DNA of 50,120 nucleotides, taken from positions 1 to 50,120 of the forward strand of contig DDWM01000042.1 of NCBI GenBank assembly GCA_002345925.1, written 5' to 3'. A model generated the notes under the pieces. It saw only the letters and a list, made by a program, of their open reading frames with translations. It made no database searches and was not told where the DNA came from. Positions 23,189-31,928 of the stretch are shown one piece after another. Made by a program: the position numbers and the translations under genes. The first letter of the stretch is position 1; each line of letters starts with the position of its first letter. This stretch comes from Actinobacteria bacterium UBA2286. GTDB taxonomy: Bacteria > Actinomycetota > Coriobacteriia > Anaerosomatales > Anaerosomataceae.

Positions 23189-26104
23189 TTACGCCTTCTT
23201 GGCCATGCTTGGCTTGAAGCGCCGCAGCATGAGCGAACTAGTGACGACGCTGACGCTTGAGAGCGCCATGGCCGCGCCCGCAAGCTCCGGACGAAGCAGC
23301 CCAAGAGCTGCCACCGGGATTCCAAGCGTGTTGTAGCCGAGCGCCCAGAAGAAGTTCTGGCGGATCTTGCGCATGGTCGCACGCGAGAGCTCGATTGCTG
23401 TGACAACGTCGCGCAGGTCGTTCTTGATTAGCACGATGCCGCCGGTCTCCATTGCCACGTCCGTGCCGGCACCCATTGCGATGCCAACATCGGCCTGCGC
23501 AAGCGCTGGGGTGTCATTGATACCATCGCCGACCATGGCGACGCTCAACCCGCGAGCCTGAAGCTTGGCAACCTCCTCAGCCTTATGCTCGGGAAGCACC
23601 TCGGCAAGCACATGGTCGGGTGCGATTCCTGCCTGTGAAGCGATTGCCTCGGCAGTGCGTCGGTTGTCTCCGGTGATCATGAAGACCTCAACACCCATCG
23701 CCGTGAGACGCTCCACAGCTTCCTTTGAGTTCTCCTTGAGCGTGTCGGCCACTGCGATCATGCCGGCGAGCTTCTCGCCATTTACGCCAACGAGCATCAC
23801 CGTCTTGCCTTCGCCCTCGAGCGCAGCGATGCGATCCTCGAACTTCGAGATGTCGATGCCATCACGTGCCATGAGCTTGCGGTTACCGAACGCCACACGC
23901 ATGCCCATAACGTTGCCTTCGACGCCGTGGCCCGGGATTGCCGAGAATCCCTCGACCTCCGGCAACTCCACGCCAGTCGCCTTCGCATGCGAGACGATCG
24001 CCTCGGCAAGCGGGTGCTCGGAGTTGCGCTCGAGCGCAGCTGCGAGCTTGAAGACGCGGCCGACTTCGTGTCCGTCGGCAAGCTCGACTTCCGTCACCAC
24101 GGGTTTGCCGTGCGTGAGTGTGCCGGTCTTGTCGAACACTACGGCCTTGATCTTGTACGTGGTCTCAAGAGCCTCGCCGTTCTTAATGAGGATGCCGTTC
24201 TCGGCACCCTTGCCGGTGCCCACCATGATGGCGGTCGGCGTGGCCAGGCCGAGTGCGCACGGGCACGCGACGACAACGACGGCCGTTCCGGCGAGAAGCG
24301 CCTTCACGAACGGCGAAGCGGTCGCATAGAAGGCCGCATCAACGAAGCTGGGAACCACGAACAGCCACACGAGGAAGGTTAGGATCGCAGCACTGACCAC
24401 AGCGGGCACGAAGACCGCGCTGATACGGTCGGCGAAACGCTGCACAGGCGCCTTGGAGCCCTGCGCGTCTTCCACGAGCTTCACGATCTGCGCCAGAGCG
24501 GTGTCAGCCCCAACCTTGGTGGCGCGGAACTTGAACGAACCGAGCTTGTTCATCGTCGCGCCGATAACGGTGTCTCCAGCGCTCTTCTCAACCGGAATCG
24601 ACTCGCCGGTGAGCATTGATTCGTCCACTGCCGAGTGACCGTCAATGACTATGCCGTCAACCGGGACCTTATCGCCAGGCCGTACAACGACCACGTCGCC
24701 CACGACGACCTGCTCGATCGGCACGTCGACTTCCTCGCCGCCGCGCACGACTCGGGCGGTCTTGGCTGCCAGACCCATGAGTTTCTTGATCGCATCGGAC
24801 GTCTTGCCCTTCGCGCGCGCCTCAAGCAACTTGCCGAGGATGACGAAGGTGATCAGAAGCGCCGAGGTCTCATAGAAGACCGGCTCGGCATGTAGAGAGG
24901 GCACGAACGTGGCGGCCAGCGAGTAGAAGTACGCTGAACTCGTACCGATCGCGATCAGAGTGTCCATGTTGCCGGAACGCCGCTTGATGGCGTGATAGAA
25001 GCCACGGTAGAACTGGGCGCCAGCTATGAACTGAACCGGCGTAGACAGCACAAGGCCGATGTACTTGAAGACCATCATCGGGTCCCATGCGCCACCAAAT
25101 GTGTTGGCGAGCCAGGTCGCCACCGCAAGCGGCACCTGCTCCATCAGCGACGGCACCATGAGCGCCAGAAGCGGAAGCGACAGAGCCAGCGACATCGCGA
25201 ACAGGCGCTTCTCGTGGCGCTCATGCTTGCGTTGCGCTGCACGCTGAAGGTCCTCGGCAGGCGCCTCTCCAGCCTGCGTCTCGACCTTGAGGATGGCGTG
25301 GTAGCCAGCGCCCTCGATTGCCGAGATGACCTCGTCCGGCCCGATCATCGCCGGGTCTACTTCGACCGTGGCTGTCTCAAGCGCCAGGTTGACGACGACG
25401 CTCTTGACGCCGGCGAGCTTGGCCAGCGTCTTCTCAACGACCATCACGCATGATGCGCACGTCATCCCGGTCACCGCGAACGTCAGCTTGCCGCTTGCCT
25501 CCGACTTCGGGGCGACAAGCTCGGTCGCGCCATAACCAGCACCTTCAACGGCGCTGCGAATGGCCGCGAGAGTCGTTGAGCCCGGATCGAACTGCACATC
25601 GAGCCGCTCCATCGCCAGGTTCACATTCGCCGAGACAACTCCCGGCGTGCGGCCAACGACTTTTTCGATAATTGCCGAGCATGACGCGCACGTCATTCCC
25701 GTGACGGCGAATGTGGACGCCTCAACATCGGTCCCGGCCGAAGCAGGTGCGGGCACCGGGTCTGGTCCGTCCGGGATCACCGGACACGCGCCGGTCTCGC
25801 ACGCGGGCTCCTCGGCAACGGGGACCGGCTCGGGCTCAGGCAAGAGCACCTCATCGGTCGTTGGCACAAGCGCCCCGCCATCGGCGGCCACGAACCCGGC
25901 AGCCTCGATCGCAGCCGCAACCGCAGCCACATCGATTACATCGGGGTCCGCAACTACTGTGGCGGTTCCTGCCACGGCATCAGCCGAGACGGCCTCAACG
26001 CCGACGACTTTGGACAACTCACTTATAAGAGTGCGCTCGCACGAGTGGCAATGCATGCCCTCGACGGTCACTCGAAACGTCTGGTTATTACTGGTGCTAC
26101 TCAC
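23189..26104 (-). CDS. copA: Copper-exporting P-type ATPase with three N-terminal metal-binding domains
   Basis: A 971-residue P1B-ATPase that pumps Cu(I) out of the cytoplasm. Three HMA domains come first: an unusual GMHCHSC motif (residues 16-22) and two standard GMTCASC motifs. A linker with extra cysteines (PACETGACP) separates the first from the second. The transmembrane Cu site CPCALGLATP, phosphorylation site DKTGTLT, the TGES loop, HP motif (SEHPLAEA) and MVGDGINDTPALA hinge are all intact. The C-terminal helices carry YNTLGIP and the MALSSVSVVTSS segment. The GTG start at 26104 has AAGGAG upstream. The 971-residue length exceeds the usual 750-850 because of the third HMA domain. Confidence 0.95.
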   Translation of the reverse strand: MSSTSNNQTFRVTVEGMHCHSCERTLISELSKVVGVEAVSADAVAGTATVVADPDVIDVAAVAAAIEAAGFVAADGGALVPTTDEVLLPEPEPVPVAEEPACETGACPVIPDGPDPVPAPASAGTDVEASTFAVTGMTCASCSAIIEKVVGRTPGVVSANVNLAMERLDVQFDPGSTTLAAIRSAVEGAGYGATELVAPKSEASGKLTFAVTGMTCASCVMVVEKTLAKLAGVKSVVVNLALETATVEVDPAMIGPDEVISAIEGAGYHAILKVETQAGEAPAEDLQRAAQRKHERHEKRLFAMSLALSLPLLALMVPSLMEQVPLAVATWLANTFGGAWDPMMVFKYIGLVLSTPVQFIAGAQFYRGFYHAIKRRSGNMDTLIAIGTSSAYFYSLAATFVPSLHAEPVFYETSALLITFVILGKLLEARAKGKTSDAIKKLMGLAAKTARVVRGGEEVDVPIEQVVVGDVVVVRPGDKVPVDGIVIDGHSAVDESMLTGESIPVEKSAGDTVIGATMNKLGSFKFRATKVGADTALAQIVKLVEDAQGSKAPVQRFADRISAVFVPAVVSAAILTFLVWLFVVPSFVDAAFYATASPFVKALLAGTAVVVVACPCALGLATPTAIMVGTGKGAENGILIKNGEALETTYKIKAVVFDKTGTLTHGKPVVTEVELADGHEVGRVFKLAAALERNSEHPLAEAIVSHAKATGVELPEVEGFSAIPGHGVEGNVMGMRVAFGNRKLMARDGIDISKFEDRIAALEGEGKTVMLVGVNGEKLAGMIAVADTLKENSKEAVERLTAMGVEVFMITGDNRRTAEAIASQAGIAPDHVLAEVLPEHKAEEVAKLQARGLSVAMVGDGINDTPALAQADVGIAMGAGTDVAMETGGIVLIKNDLRDVVTAIELSRATMRKIRQNFFWALGYNTLGIPVAALGLLRPELAGAAMALSSVSVVTSSLMLRRFKPSMAKKA

Positions 26105-26127
26105 TTGGACTCCTTCTCAGCGGTCCG

Positions 26128-26150
26128 TACCCCATAGGGTATATGTACCC
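26128..26150 (-). promoter_or_regulatory. Overlapping TACCC/GGGTA dyads upstream of copA (possible CsoR-type operator)
   Basis: TACCC-N4-GGGTA (26128-26141) is followed by GGGTA-N4-TACCC using the same central half-site (26137-26150). Interrupted TACCC/GGGTA palindromes are typical of CsoR-family copper-repressor sites. The dyads end 24 bases before the copA start. No csoR gene lies in the window, so the regulator would be encoded elsewhere. Confidence 0.5.
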
Positions 26151-26168
26151 TGCCTATCACGCGACTTA

Positions 26169-26699
26169 CTACTCAACGAAGATGGTGCCGAAAACCATCT
26201 CCATGCCACAGCTGAAGCCGTACGTTCCGGGCTCAAGTGCGTCGAGCTTCACAGTGACAGGACCACCTGTGAGGTCTTCAAAGAAGCCGAGCTCCTTCGA
26301 AAGCACCTCTGCGGTGCAACCGCTGCCCTGCCCAAAGGTTATCTCGGTGGGCACGCCTGCCTTGAGCTTGATGGTGTTCGGGTTGTACGAGCCGGTAGAC
26401 AGGTCGATCGCGATCTTCTGCACGTCACCTTCTATGGTGGCGCTGCCTTCGATCGGCTCACCAGAACCTGCACTGCCGCAGCATGCGCATGCGGCAGTGC
26501 CATCCGCCGCCAAGTCGCCGTTCACTACTGGTGTTGTCGCGAGAGTCGTCGCGGCGCTCTGATCCACATTCACTCGGCCTGCCTTCGCTACTGCCAGGCT
26601 GTAGGAGCCAACAAAGGCCGCCACGATGATGGCGCCGATGATTGCGTAGCGCACAGCGTTGCCGCTCTTTGCGGGAACCTTCGTGTCTATCTCAGTCAT
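26169..26699 (-). CDS. Membrane-anchored cupredoxin-like protein
   Basis: A 176-residue protein: one N-terminal transmembrane anchor (about 17-38), a linker with a CACC cluster (GTAACACCGS), then a cupredoxin-1-type beta domain. That domain has possible copper ligands in GQGSGCTAE and the C-terminal loop YGFSCGMEMVFG (Cys...Met). It probably binds copper outside the membrane, as buffer or donor to the SafE-like and CopA proteins nearby. The ATG at 26699 has AAGGAG with 7-base spacing. Confidence 0.85.
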   Translation of the reverse strand: MTEIDTKVPAKSGNAVRYAIIGAIIVAAFVGSYSLAVAKAGRVNVDQSAATTLATTPVVNGDLAADGTAACACCGSAGSGEPIEGSATIEGDVQKIAIDLSTGSYNPNTIKLKAGVPTEITFGQGSGCTAEVLSKELGFFEDLTGGPVTVKLDALEPGTYGFSCGMEMVFGTIFVE

Positions 26700-26736
26700 G
26701 ATGATCTCCTTCGATTCAGTCATTTCCGGGTGTCTT

Positions 26737-27960
26737 CTAGTTACTGAACATGCCGCCGATGGACAGTCCCGCGATGATCGCGGCCGCCACGGCAACACCG
26801 ATGACGAGTGCTTCTTTCTGGCTAAGCTTCGAGCGACGCGTGCCCCACCAGAGGCCCGCGCCAAGGAACACAATCGCCCCGGCCGAGAGCGGCACCGCTG
26901 GCGGTAGTCCTGAGCTCGCGGGGACGGATCCTACCTGCAGAAGGCCGTCCATCATTCCCATGCCGCACGTGAGGGTGTAGGTGCCTGCCTTCGTTGCCGG
27001 AAGCTCCACAACGGTGGTCCCATTCGGCACAAGGTTCTGCAGCACGCCAAGCTGTGGCAGCGCGATCTGATCGGAGCATGCGCCAGCTTCTCGGCGATCA
27101 ACCACCAGGCGAACAGGAGTGTCGGCCGGGATGGAGACGACGCGCGGCACGAACTGCGTGTTCTCGATGACCAGCGGGATCTCGACGACACCATCAGTGG
27201 CCGTCAGGTACTGGTCGGTCGGCGAATCGACCGAGGGCGTGCCAGCAATCGAGTACTGGATGGTTTGCGCGGTAACAGGCGAGCCGACGAGGTTGAGTCC
27301 ACGGTTAAGCATCACCAGGCCGAGAAGCGCCACGAGTATCGCCGCGACGACCATCATGCGGCGCTTGAACGTCACTGTCAGCGCGCCGGATACGGCGCCA
27401 AAGCCCAGCATGAGCGGCGCGGTGCCCAGGCCGAAGCCGAGCATCGCAAGCGCTCCGTTCACGGCGGAGCCGGTACCGGCAGCCGCCACTTGCGCTGTCA
27501 TGAGCGGCCCGCACGGCATGAGGCCGGTGAGCAGGCCGAAAGTTATCGGTGTGGCGATGCTGACATGCCCCGACGCTTCGTCGGCTACTGCCTTGCGGCG
27601 CAAGGAGCTGAGAGCTTTCACGAACGCCTTCGGCGGCTTGAAGGTCAGGCGCTTGAGTGCCGGGACCTTGCCCGTCATCTGTACGCCAAGCACGACCATG
27701 AACGCACCGGCAAAGACGGTGACCCAGCCACGTAGTCCGCCGATGTCGAAGAGCGAGCCAAGGCTGCCGAGCAGAAGACCGACGAGCATATAGCTCAGGA
27801 TCTTCGCACTCTGGTAAGCGAAATGCGGAAACATGCGTTTGGCGAACGAGCCCCCATCGGCGCCCTTCACCGCGTAGGTAAGGACGAGCGGGCCGCACAT
27901 CGCCACGCAGTGAATGCTGGTGACAAGCCCTACGCCAAGCATAGGAAGAAACAGGTTCAC
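26737..27960 (-). CDS. SafE/DsbD-like membrane protein fused to a cupredoxin domain
   Basis: A 407-residue fusion. The N-terminal half (1-235) is a six-helix module of the heavy-metal-associated sulfite-exporter-TauE/SafE-like (COG2836) family, with Cys pairs in SIHCVAMCGPLV and GLMPCGPLM, probably redox- or copper-binding. The cupredoxin domain (about 250-345) has ligand-like Cys in REAGACSDQ and LTCGMGMMDG. Two C-terminal helices end the protein. Such fusions accompany CopA and are proposed to handle copper in the envelope. The GTG start at 27960 has GAGGAG 6 bases upstream. Confidence 0.85.
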   Translation of the reverse strand: MNLFLPMLGVGLVTSIHCVAMCGPLVLTYAVKGADGGSFAKRMFPHFAYQSAKILSYMLVGLLLGSLGSLFDIGGLRGWVTVFAGAFMVVLGVQMTGKVPALKRLTFKPPKAFVKALSSLRRKAVADEASGHVSIATPITFGLLTGLMPCGPLMTAQVAAAGTGSAVNGALAMLGFGLGTAPLMLGFGAVSGALTVTFKRRMMVVAAILVALLGLVMLNRGLNLVGSPVTAQTIQYSIAGTPSVDSPTDQYLTATDGVVEIPLVIENTQFVPRVVSIPADTPVRLVVDRREAGACSDQIALPQLGVLQNLVPNGTTVVELPATKAGTYTLTCGMGMMDGLLQVGSVPASSGLPPAVPLSAGAIVFLGAGLWWGTRRSKLSQKEALVIGVAVAAAIIAGLSIGGMFSN

Positions 27961-27993
27961 GGATACTCCTCGGTGTCAGAGAAATGACAACAG

Positions 27994-28015
27994 CCGGGCG
28001 CAATGATGCGTCCGG
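27994..28015 (-). terminator. Compact hairpin between the Cys-rich gene and the SafE-cupredoxin gene
   Basis: CCGGGCGCA and TGCGTCCGG pair over 9 bp (one G-T wobble) around an ATGA loop, followed by a partly T-rich stretch on the minus strand. It may be a leaky terminator that sets the ratio of the two gene products. Confidence 0.4.
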
Positions 28016-28030
28016 ACACACGAGGAGCTT

Positions 28031-28444
28031 CTAGACCGAGAGCCGAACCCCGAGAGGATCGGGCGGATGAGTGTCAGGAAGTCGCTTGATGGCATCAACG
28101 TAGCCGCAAAGGGCAACCGCGGAGATGGCTGGTGTCTGAGAGACCGCTACTGCGAGCGGCGAAGGCAGCTCGGCGGTCTGCACAACGATCGCGTCGGGGG
28201 CGCCGTGCGACATGGCGCTGTCATCGCACTCCCCGCCGTGGCAGGGGGCCTGCGTTGGGGCGGGTGCCGAGTCGAGCTCACACGCCGACTTGAACTGCGA
28301 TTGGGGCTGGGCGCACGCGGTAGCTGCGCTGCCGCCAAGGTCGCCGCACGAGGGCATGAGGCACGTCGGCGCCACGGTCATGATCATGACCGCCGCCAGC
28401 ACGACCGGCGCGTACACGCCGAATATGCCTTTGCCGAATTTCAC
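28031..28444 (-). CDS. Secreted Cys/His-containing protein of the copper cluster
   Basis: A 137-residue exported protein. A hydrophobic N-terminal segment (about 10-27) precedes a Cys-containing mature part with PSCGDLGG, TACAQPQ and a metal-site-like CHGGECDDSAMSHG (two Cys, two His, Asp/Glu, Met in 14 residues). It ends PPDPLGVRLSV. No family is recognised. As first gene of the copper cluster it may be an extracytoplasmic copper buffer; this is inferred from residues and location. The GTG start lacks a strong ribosome binding site. Confidence 0.6.
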   Translation of the reverse strand: MKFGKGIFGVYAPVVLAAVMIMTVAPTCLMPSCGDLGGSAATACAQPQSQFKSACELDSAPAPTQAPCHGGECDDSAMSHGAPDAIVVQTAELPSPLAVAVSQTPAISAVALCGYVDAIKRLPDTHPPDPLGVRLSV

Positions 28445-28512
28445 AGGTGCTCAGCTTTCCCTGAAGCGGACTGCCTGGAGATGTGCAAAGCGTGTGCCAG
28501 GTACTGACACCT

Positions 28513-28956
28513 CTACCGGCGGCTATAAGACAGGTAGAACGCAGCAGCCACTGCAGCCATCGCCATGCCGACGATTCCCAGCCCGCCAACAAGCGCGCCG
28601 AACGCCGCGCACCCGGCGGCAAGCGCGGTCACACCCGGAGTTCGATGGCCGCCCGTACCTCGCCTGACGGCCTCTCCAACAAGAATCCCAAGTCCGATGA
28701 ACGCGAACCAGGAGCCAAACCGGAGCACCCACCCGATGAGGATCCCACCGCCCGTTCCCGCAACCAGTCCGGCAGTAGCGCCGAGAGCCCACTGCCGCGG
28801 CTTAACGAAGTGAAGTGCGCTCTTTGCCGGCCTCGCGCACTCGCGGCATTTGTAGCCGACAGGCGTCGACACCATGTCCTTGGGACATATCGGGCGCTCG
28901 CATTCGGCGCACCGGACGTTGGTCTCAACTCCGGGATGGAAGGCACACTCGGCCAC
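28513..28956 (-). CDS. Membrane protein with N-terminal B-box-type zinc ribbon
   Basis: A 147-residue protein. The first 45 residues hold a B-box-like zinc finger with paired cysteines and a His (CAFHPGVETNVRCAEC, PICPKDM, YKCRECA), and two or three transmembrane helices follow, rich in Gly and Ala. Related bacterial proteins with an N-terminal B-box before membrane helices include rhomboid proteases, but no rhomboid catalytic Ser/His is seen here. The GTG at 28956 has AAAGGAG 6 bases upstream. It follows the membrane metalloprotease gene by 35 bases and is probably co-transcribed with it. Confidence 0.75.
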   Translation of the reverse strand: MAECAFHPGVETNVRCAECERPICPKDMVSTPVGYKCRECARPAKSALHFVKPRQWALGATAGLVAGTGGGILIGWVLRFGSWFAFIGLGILVGEAVRRGTGGHRTPGVTALAAGCAAFGALVGGLGIVGMAMAAVAAAFYLSYSRR

Positions 28957-28991
28957 AAGAGCTCCTTTCGCGGGCTGCTTGAAGCAGAATA

Positions 28992-29630
28992 TCACGCGAC
29001 CGGCGGTCGGTTTCTCGGCTCCCGAACGGGTAGTGTGCCGAGATGCGCGCTGCGCTCTGCCGCCTCCCGAGCCGCCAACCGGGGCTGCACGAACGCCCAG
29101 ACCGCCAGCCCAAGCGCAAACGCAAACACGAACCACCCAATCGCCGAGACAAGCCCGGCGATACCCTCGGCGCGGCTGAGCACTCCCCACTGCCCGAAGA
29201 TGAAAGCCCAGTCGTGACCCTCCTGTCCGCCCAGGAGCGGAAGGATTCGGACGTTCGAGTCGGCCATGTAGACGCTCACGTTGCGAAGTGACACGCCGAG
29301 CCACGCAACCAAAACGGTCGCGGCCGGGAGGTCGTGACGCGCGAACCAGAAGTAGGCCGCAAGCGCTGCGGGGGCGAGCAGCTGCAGCCCTGAACCCGCC
29401 AGCGCCACGCCGACCTGCGGCATCCAGGCAGCGATCATGTGCCCGAATTCGTGAATGCCGAGGTCCACATGCGACACGAGCGGCACCCATCCCTGTCCGA
29501 GTACGGACGCAACGGCAAGCGCGATCGCGAGAGCGCCCAGCAAGAGCGGGCGGAGCGTGTCTGCCCACATGCGCGATGCGGCCGACGGTGTCTCGGCGAG
29601 GGGCATGTCATATATGTCGCGTGGTTCCAT
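28992..29630 (-). CDS. Membrane-embedded HExxH metalloprotease-like protein
   Basis: A 212-residue protein with about five hydrophobic helices. The zinc-site motif HEFGH (GIHEFGHMIAAW, about residues 60-64) sits at the start of a helix, as in M50-type intramembrane proteases. No second NPDG-type motif could be assigned, so the protein could be an inactive or divergent member. Neighbouring zinc-ribbon protein and divergent rubrerythrin give no clear substrate. Confidence 0.65.
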   Translation of the reverse strand: MEPRDIYDMPLAETPSAASRMWADTLRPLLLGALAIALAVASVLGQGWVPLVSHVDLGIHEFGHMIAAWMPQVGVALAGSGLQLLAPAALAAYFWFARHDLPAATVLVAWLGVSLRNVSVYMADSNVRILPLLGGQEGHDWAFIFGQWGVLSRAEGIAGLVSAIGWFVFAFALGLAVWAFVQPRLAAREAAERSAHLGTLPVREPRNRPPVA

Positions 29631-29791
29631 GCGAATCGTATCGGCATCAGGGCGGCGACTCTGGAGATGTTGCAGCGTCTATTCCTTCTCGGCGAGGCGC
29701 ATTTCGACGCGTCTTCGTACTGAACGCGTGAACACCGAGCGCGAATCGGGTAGCAGTACACGAAGAGAAGCCGAGAGCCGAGGAGGCATAC

Positions 29792-30364
29792 ATGAGCATC
29801 AAAGGATCACGCACGGAACTGAATCTGCTGAAAGCCTTCGCGGGCGAATCGCAAGCCCGCATGCGCTACAACTACTTCGCAAGCGCCGCCAAGAAGGAAG
29901 GCTTCGAGCAGATCAGCGCGGTCTTCACGGAGACCGCTGACAACGAGAAGGAGCACGCCAAGGTCTTCTTCAAGTACCTCGAAGGCGGCCCGGCCGAGAT
30001 CACCGCGACTTACCCCGCCGGCAAGATCGGAACCACCGCCGAGAATCTCCTGGCCGCAGCAGAGGGCGAGCTTGAGGAGTGGAGCGCGCTTTATCCCGAC
30101 TTCGCCGCGATTGCCGATGAGGAGGGCTTCGCCGATGTTGCCACGTCGTTCCGCGAAATCGCCGAGGTCGAAGCGCATCACGAGAAGCGGTACCGCAAGC
30201 TTCTCGAGAACGTGAACGGTCACAAGGTGTTCAAGAAGGACGGCGTTGTCTTCTGGAAGTGCCGCAACTGTGGATACGTGCACGAGGGCCCCGAAGCTCC
30301 GATGGAGTGCCCGGCATGCAAGCACCCCCAGGCCTACTACGAGGTTCTCTGCGAGAACTACTAG
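29792..30364 (+). CDS. rbr: Rubrerythrin
   Basis: A 190-residue non-heme iron peroxidase that reduces hydrogen peroxide in anaerobes. The N-terminal four-helix domain has the diiron ligands in AFAGESQARMRYNYF, ETADNEKEHAK and EVEAHHEKRY. The C-terminal rubredoxin-like domain has CRNCGYV and CPACKHP for a single iron. The ATG follows GAGGAGG. It stands alone, divergent from the protease gene and followed by a strong hairpin. Confidence 0.97.
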   Translation: MSIKGSRTELNLLKAFAGESQARMRYNYFASAAKKEGFEQISAVFTETADNEKEHAKVFFKYLEGGPAEITATYPAGKIGTTAENLLAAAEGELEEWSALYPDFAAIADEEGFADVATSFREIAEVEAHHEKRYRKLLENVNGHKVFKKDGVVFWKCRNCGYVHEGPEAPMECPACKHPQAYYEVLCENY

Positions 30365-30390
30365 AACCAAGACGATTCAGCTCAGCTGCT

Positions 30391-30422
30391 GCGCCCGCAT
30401 CGCCACCCGGCGGTGCGGGCGC
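30391..30422 (+). terminator. Very stable hairpin after rubrerythrin
   Basis: GCGCCCGCATCGCC pairs with GGCGGTGCGGGCGC over 14 bp (one T-G wobble) around an ACCC loop, 27 bases past the stop. It lacks a T tract but its stability supports termination or 3' end protection. Confidence 0.65.
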
Positions 30423-30577
30423 GCCGCACACCTGCCGCTTACCGGCTCGGTGCCACCACTTACCCACTGTTAGGTTTTCCTCGCTAGCGAGGCATGGCAG
30501 ACTGACCACAGCGTGCGGCGGCCCACTGGGGGCTTTGAGGCCGCGCCACCATACGCATGCGACCCCTTGGAGTCTCA

Positions 30578-31843
30578 ATGACAGATCGCGCTTCCGCGCG
30601 TGGCTGGATCGTCACGCTCGCCGGCCTGGGCATCAACCTTGCGCTCGGCGTCCTTTACTCATGGAGCATCATCGCCAAAGCACTGACTGCCGAGTGGGGT
30701 TGGTCCGCCGGACAGTCAAGCCTCCCGTACGCGACCGCCGTGGGCACATTCGCACTCTCGATGGTCTTCGCCGGGCGCGCGCAGGACAAGTTCGGCCCCC
30801 GGATCGTCGCAACCGTCGGAGGCGTTCTCACCGGCGCCGGACTGCTCGTTGCGTCGTACGCAAGTGCAACCGTCGCCTGGCCGATGATCGTCGGATTCGG
30901 CGTGTTAGCCGGTGCCGGTATCGGCCTAGGGTACGCCTCGGCCACACCTGCTGCTGTGAAATGGTTCCCGCCGGCACGCAAGGGTTTCATCACCGGCCTC
31001 GTAGTGAGCGGCTTCGGCCTTGCGTCCGTCTACATCGCTCCACTCACGACCGCACTCATCCACGGATCCGGCATCGGCGTGACGTTGCGCATCCTTGGTG
31101 TGTCGTTCTTCGTCGCCATCATCGGCCTGGCGCAGATGCTCGTTAACCCGCCTGCCGGCTACGTTGCACCGATGAAGATGAGCGCTGCTTCTGCCAGCAC
31201 GAAGCCCGTGCGCCGAGATCTGGACTGGCGCGACATGATCAAGACCAAGCAGTTCGTGCTGCTATGGATCATGTATGCATTCTCGGCATTCGCCGGGCTT
31301 ATGATCATCGGTCACATGGCGAAGATCGCCGTTGCCCAGCTTCCCGGTATCGACCTCGGGTTCGGTCTCGTCGCAGTACTCGCCATCGGCAACGCCGGGG
31401 GACGAGTGGCTGCCGGAACTGCCGCTGACAAGTTTGGCGAAACCCGCACCATGTTTGTCGTGTTCGTGCTGCAGGCGATCATGATGGGCGCGATCTCATT
31501 CGCCCACACGCCTCTGTCGCTCATCCCTGTCGCAGCAGCTGTCGGCTTCTGCTATGGCGCTAACCTGGCGCTCTTTCCTTCGGCCACTGCGGGCTTCTTC
31601 GGCACGAAGCATCTTGGCGTGAACTACGGCCTGGTCTTCACGGCCTGGGGCGTGGGCGGCGTGTTCGGGTCGATGACGGCGGGAACGATCGTGGACTCGA
31701 CCGGATCGTATGCCGTGGCGTACGTAGTGGCCGCCGGGCTGTGTCTGCTTGCAGCGGGGACGACGTTCATCACAAAGGCTCCGGATCCTCTGCGCGCACC
31801 CGTTGAGCTCAAGGCAAAGGCGCACAAGACGAAGGCTGCCTAG
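30578..31843 (+). CDS. MFS transporter, oxalate/formate antiporter (OFA) family
   Basis: A 421-residue, twelve-helix major facilitator. OFA-type features are GVLYSWSIIAKAL in helix 1, the loop-2 motif GRAQDKFGPR, GLGYASATPAAVKWFPPARKG in helices 4-5, and a central loop near residue 215. Family members exchange oxalate/formate or other monocarboxylates; the substrate here is not predictable. The ATG at 30578 (MTDRAS) has TTGGAG 6 bases upstream and is preferred over 30557. Confidence 0.88.
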   Translation: MTDRASARGWIVTLAGLGINLALGVLYSWSIIAKALTAEWGWSAGQSSLPYATAVGTFALSMVFAGRAQDKFGPRIVATVGGVLTGAGLLVASYASATVAWPMIVGFGVLAGAGIGLGYASATPAAVKWFPPARKGFITGLVVSGFGLASVYIAPLTTALIHGSGIGVTLRILGVSFFVAIIGLAQMLVNPPAGYVAPMKMSAASASTKPVRRDLDWRDMIKTKQFVLLWIMYAFSAFAGLMIIGHMAKIAVAQLPGIDLGFGLVAVLAIGNAGGRVAAGTAADKFGETRTMFVVFVLQAIMMGAISFAHTPLSLIPVAAAVGFCYGANLALFPSATAGFFGTKHLGVNYGLVFTAWGVGGVFGSMTAGTIVDSTGSYAVAYVVAAGLCLLAAGTTFITKAPDPLRAPVELKAKAHKTKAA

Positions 31844-31861
31844 CCTGACTTCGCTTGACGT

Positions 31862-31917
31862 AGAGCCCGGACTTGCCTAGTGATTGTACTGGGCAAGTTT
31901 CGGGCTCTCCGTTTTTT
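31862..31917 (+). terminator. Classical rho-independent terminator
   Basis: AGAGCCCGGACTTGCC pairs with GGCAAGTTTCGGGCTCT over about 16 bp (one G-T pair) and is followed by a run of six T at 31912-31917. It is 18 bases past the MFS stop and just upstream of the flavodoxin gene. Confidence 0.9.
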
Positions 31918-31928
31918 GAGGGGGAACA

